A stretch of DNA of 42,277 nt from a virus: IMG/VR virus record IMGVR_UViG_3300035670_009268, positions 1 to 42,277 of that record; one strand, written 5' to 3'. Of the stretch, positions 39,825 to 42,277 are shown one piece after another. Numbering within the stretch: the stretch's first letter is position 1; the number at the start of each line of letters is the position of its first letter. The notes beneath the pieces are model-generated. The model was given only the letters and a program-made list of their open reading frames with translations. It had not been told where the DNA came from and ran no database searches. Position numbers and translations under genes: made by a program.

Positions 39825-40565
39825 TTAATTTTTTATTAGTTTTAATGTTTTTGCAAATTTATCACTTGCTATTTGTAATAAATAGACACCACTTGGGTAA
39901 GCAGTCAAGCTTTCTTCAAGTGTTATCATTCCTTTAACATATCTTTGTTTTCTATTCTGTAATATGTTGCTATTTAAATCATATAATATGATTTGATAAT
40001 CTCCACTATGTGGTAGAGACGCTTCAACTGTTACTATATCATTTGTTGGTATTGGGTAAGCTTTACCGTGAATTCCATCTTCTGCTAAAGGTAATGCCAT
40101 TCTATTTTGATTTATATACCCATCTGTGTTTAAAACAGGTATATCCCATCCTGGTACATCTCCTGCTGTTTTTCTCCCTATTGTGATAGGAGTTGTTGTC
40201 CAGTTAGGATCTAATACTGTAAATCTAATTATGAATAATTCTGTTGGGTTACTAATTGCATATTGGCCATAGGTTTTATCGTAACCACCCCATCTTACTC
40301 TTCCATTCCCACCATCCATTGTATATGTTAACCATTCTTGTGCCTTTTCAGATATAATAATATCTGTGAATTGTAATATATTTTGATCGTATCTTAATTC
40401 AAATTCTAGACTACCTAATATATTGCCGTTAGTTTGAATAGTAACTGGTAAATCAATGGTATTACTTGGAGACACCGTAATACCCGGCACAGTAAACTGT
40501 ACCGGGTTATTTAGTGGCTGTATGGTGAAAGCCGTTAGCAATATCATTAACCAACGTACTACCAT
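39825..40565 (-). CDS. Cohesin-like protein with T9SS type A sorting domain
   Basis: The N-terminal hydrophobic segment (MVVRWLMILLTAFTI) is a probable Sec signal. Residues about 22-140 resemble cohesin: the VSPSNTIDLPVTIQTNG strand pattern, LEFELRYDQNILQFTD and FIIRFTVLDPN. The last 80 residues are a type A T9SS C-terminal domain: AYPIPTNDIVTVEASL, YQIILYDLNSNILQN, and the closing YPSGVYLLQIASDKFAKTLK. In Bacteroidota this domain targets cargo through T9SS to the cell surface. Its presence in a phage genome predicts export during infection. It starts exactly at the stop of the next upstream gene (one-base overlap). It is probably displayed on the surface, or exploits host T9SS as a mimic. 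Confidence 0.85.
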   Translation of the reverse strand: MVVRWLMILLTAFTIQPLNNPVQFTVPGITVSPSNTIDLPVTIQTNGNILGSLEFELRYDQNILQFTDIIISEKAQEWLTYTMDGGNGRVRWGGYDKTYGQYAISNPTELFIIRFTVLDPNWTTTPITIGRKTAGDVPGWDIPVLNTDGYINQNRMALPLAEDGIHGKAYPIPTNDIVTVEASLPHSGDYQIILYDLNSNILQNRKQRYVKGMITLEESLTAYPSGVYLLQIASDKFAKTLKLIKN

Positions 40566-41659
40566 TAGTTTAATCCTGTTCCATTAGCATCTCCTAATAC
40601 TAGTAAATAGTAATTAGCTGCTGTCGTATTGTTTATATTAACTGATAGGAATGTTACTTGTCCTGGAATTGTTGATGATAAGTCTGTAGATGAAGCAGCG
40701 ATTTGGTTATATTCAGCTTCTGTAAAGAATAACACGTCAGGAACACCTGGGTAAGAAGTTGCACCTTGAGCTAATCTTCCAAATACCATATAAGCATCTG
40801 AAATTGTTATTCCATTTGAGTTTCTATTTGTGTTTGCTGTATAGAATTGAGTTCCTGTTATTGCTACGTTTCCAGCTACCATTTCTGAAATCATGTTAGC
40901 GTCAGCTGCCGCTAAAGCTGAAGAAGCATCTAATCCTGAGGCTACTTTAACTCTAATATCCCAATAAGTTTGATCCAAGAATTCATTAAATTGAGCAACA
41001 CCATCAGCATCTGTATTAATAGTTTCTACATCTACCCAAGTAGTACCATCAGCTGATTTTTGTAATATAACTGGGATGTTTTCTGCTGGGTTAGTTGGTG
41101 AGTTTTTAAATGTAGCTGCATATTCAAATACTGGTTCCGTAAATGCACCCCCATAATTGTGTAATCCTAAGGTTGTATCTGTACCATCAGCTAAAGCAGC
41201 GTAAGCAGGGAAAGAAGTTGTTCCCGTAAATGTCATATTATCTACTGTTCCATTTTGGTAAGAACCTTGGAATGGTAAAGCTACATTAAACATAGCTTCA
41301 TCTGCTAAATTGAAAGAAGCATTAGCACCTGTATAAACCCAGGTAACAGTTACATTTCCTTCAGTAGCATCTACTTTAGTTGCAAAATAGTTGTTTGTTT
41401 CTGCTCCTACATAAGTTACTGTTGGTGAAGCAAATACATCTTTATCATACCAGAATCTAAACTGTATAGCTTTCATAGCTACAGATCCGGCATTATCATA
41501 ATATATTGTAACATTTGTTGGGTTTCCTGACCCTACTGGTTGCAACTCGTATGTTGCGTCAAAGATTAAGTAAGGCTTAGTAGCATCAGGTGCGGTAGTT
41601 TGTGCAAATCCTGTTAATGATACTAAAACCAAACCTAAAGCTAAAAGTAATTTTTTCAT
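40565..41659 (-). CDS. Secreted cohesin-like/dockerin-like protein
   Basis: The signal peptide is MKKLLLALGLVLVSLTGFAQ (cleavage at A-Q). Residues about 30-165 look like a cohesin-type beta domain (LIFDATYELQ; MKAIQFRFWYDKDVF). Residues 178-235 are an Ig/CNA-B-like domain. Residues about 245-299 contain a dockerin-like helix pair with an EF-hand loop N276-x-N278-x-N280-x-N282-G-I-T-I-S-D288. The C-terminus ends LLVLGDANGTGLN. Its last 190 residues align by eye with the next gene (41735-42277), so the two are tandem paralogues. It has no T9SS sorting domain, so a complex with the T9SS-anchored cohesin protein through dockerin-cohesin binding is an attractive guess. Confidence 0.72.
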   Translation of the reverse strand: MKKLLLALGLVLVSLTGFAQTTAPDATKPYLIFDATYELQPVGSGNPTNVTIYYDNAGSVAMKAIQFRFWYDKDVFASPTVTYVGAETNNYFATKVDATEGNVTVTWVYTGANASFNLADEAMFNVALPFQGSYQNGTVDNMTFTGTTSFPAYAALADGTDTTLGLHNYGGAFTEPVFEYAATFKNSPTNPAENIPVILQKSADGTTWVDVETINTDADGVAQFNEFLDQTYWDIRVKVASGLDASSALAAADANMISEMVAGNVAITGTQFYTANTNRNSNGITISDAYMVFGRLAQGATSYPGVPDVLFFTEAEYNQIAASSTDLSSTIPGQVTFLSVNINNTTAANYYLLVLGDANGTGLN

Positions 41660-41734
41660 TTCTTTTTTGTTTAAGTTGTTATTGTTTTCAAAAACCTGGT
41701 GCTATTGCACTTTCATACCTTGGATAAATATTTG

Positions 41735-42277
41735 TTAGTTACTGTATCCTGTTCTTACTATGTAAAAGTTATTTTGTTGACCATTTTGTATATTGTCAAT
41801 AGTTGTATTTAATACACCAGGATATTGTGTTTTTAGATTTAATGTTGAATTTTTTATATCTAACCATTGTGGTGAGAGAAATATCCTGTAATTGGGTTGG
41901 CTGTTATCCCAATTTATTAATGATCCTATTATTTTTTTATTAATTAAGTATAAGTCACTAACTGTAAATAAATTATTTTCATTTACATCTAATCTATAAA
42001 AATCTTTAGAGTTAAAAGATTGATTTAAGATTTTTTGGTTAAATGATACTACATTGGGAAAAGTAGGGTTGTTTACTATTATTGGGTCTAATACTAATTG
42101 AAAGTTATATGAAGCAGCATTTAAATTAGTTGTTATTACATATCTACCATTAGCATCTGTATTGTATGTACCTAGTAATGTATATGTTGATGCACTGGTT
42201 AACTTGTAGTATAGTTTTACAGGTATGTTTGATATTCCTTGTTCTTCGCTGTTGTAAACATATCCTGAACAGTTGAA
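41735..42277 (-). CDS. Partial Ig/dockerin-like secreted protein (paralogue of 40565-41659)
   Basis: The frame runs in from the right edge, 180 residues visible, with a TAA at 41735. Residues 3-60 form an Ig/CNA-B-like domain (GYVYNSEEQGI; LLGTYNTDANGRYVI). Residues 90-117 carry a dockerin-like EF-hand loop D97-V-N99-E-N101-N-L-F-T-V-S-D108. The C-terminal region (PNYRIFLSPQWLDI; NNFYIVRTGYSN) matches the end of the neighbouring paralogue. The N-terminus, possibly with a cohesin-like domain and signal peptide, lies outside the window. A 75-base gap separates it from the next gene; I see no convincing promoter in it. Confidence 0.72.
   Translation of the reverse strand, partial: FNCSGYVYNSEEQGISNIPVKLYYKLTSASTYTLLGTYNTDANGRYVITTNLNAASYNFQLVLDPIIVNNPTFPNVVSFNQKILNQSFNSKDFYRLDVNENNLFTVSDLYLINKKIIGSLINWDNSQPNYRIFLSPQWLDIKNSTLNLKTQYPGVLNTTIDNIQNGQQNNFYIVRTGYSN

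Noticed and set aside
41699-41710. GTGC/GCAC hairpin followed by T5 on the minus strand before the gene at 41659
   Set aside because: The stem is only 4 bp, too weak to call a terminator or attenuator.
1-42277. tRNA genes, CRISPR arrays and insertion sequences
   Set aside because: No cloverleaf with a T-loop, no spaced direct-repeat array and no transposase were seen by eye; a dedicated search could still find a degenerate tRNA.

Overview
The window reads as part of an AT-rich genome of a T4-like tailed phage (myovirus type), most likely infecting a Bacteroidota host. The phage assignment rests on a T4-type replisome: family B DNA polymerase gp43, sliding clamp gp45, and clamp-loader subunits gp44 and gp62. 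It is supported by a GH19 endolysin next to a holin and by a gene-dense layout with 1-50 base overlaps. Every gene lies on the minus strand, so transcription runs from high to low coordinates. The host assignment is inferred from three things: a C-terminal type IX secretion (T9SS) sorting domain, signal peptides with the flavobacterial '(F/Y/G)(A/S/G)Q' ending, and A/T-rich start-codon leaders with no Shine-Dalgarno sequence.

Layout in transcription order (right to left). (1) 42277-36867: a block of exported proteins. It holds tandem paralogous secreted proteins with dockerin-like EF-hand loops (one also with a cohesin-like domain), a cohesin-like protein with a T9SS sorting domain, a membrane-anchored Pro/Ala/Asn-rich protein, a CsgG-like protein, a probable outer-membrane beta-barrel protein and a small secreted protein. 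(2) 36788-35492: lysis cassette (small two-helix membrane protein, GH19 endolysin, holin), closed by a rho-independent terminator. (3) 35411-32233: nucleotide and 7-deazaguanine metabolism (QueE, FolE, a phosphoribosyltransferase, a MazG-like pyrophosphohydrolase, small unknowns). (4) 32218-22887: first glycan block (two tandem GT60-like glycosyltransferases, a GT-B-like protein, two related GT-like proteins around a NodU/CmcH-type carbamoyltransferase, and a three-domain TylF/HtrL/GT fusion). (5) 22851-14117: replisome (gp43, gp45, gp44, gp62, a Fe-S PD-(D/E)XK nuclease, a ribbon-helix-helix protein) with an inserted proteostasis cassette (Hsp20, GroES, GroEL). (6) 14101-1625: second glycan block with two GT4 enzymes, many GT2 enzymes, an FkbM methyltransferase, an RfbH-type 3-dehydratase, an RmlD-like reductase, and the GDP-mannose dehydratase plus GDP-fucose synthase pair. 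(7) 1632-1: small unknown genes and a partial treble-clef (HNH-like) protein.

How it may fit together (inference): the phage supplies its own polymerase core and its own folding machinery. It makes activated deoxysugars (GDP-L-fucose and probably a 3,6-dideoxyhexose precursor) and has about a dozen transferases to attach sugars to a virion protein, host surface glycan or DNA. FolE and QueE suggest part of a preQ0 route. The most unusual part is the right-hand exported block: T9SS-targeted, cohesin/dockerin-like, CsgG-like and beta-barrel proteins encoded next to the lysis genes. It looks like a phage-encoded cell-surface or outer-membrane assembly specific to Bacteroidota. No capsid, tail or terminase gene could be recognised, so the virion type is inferred only from the replisome. 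I saw no tRNA, rRNA, CRISPR array or insertion sequence.
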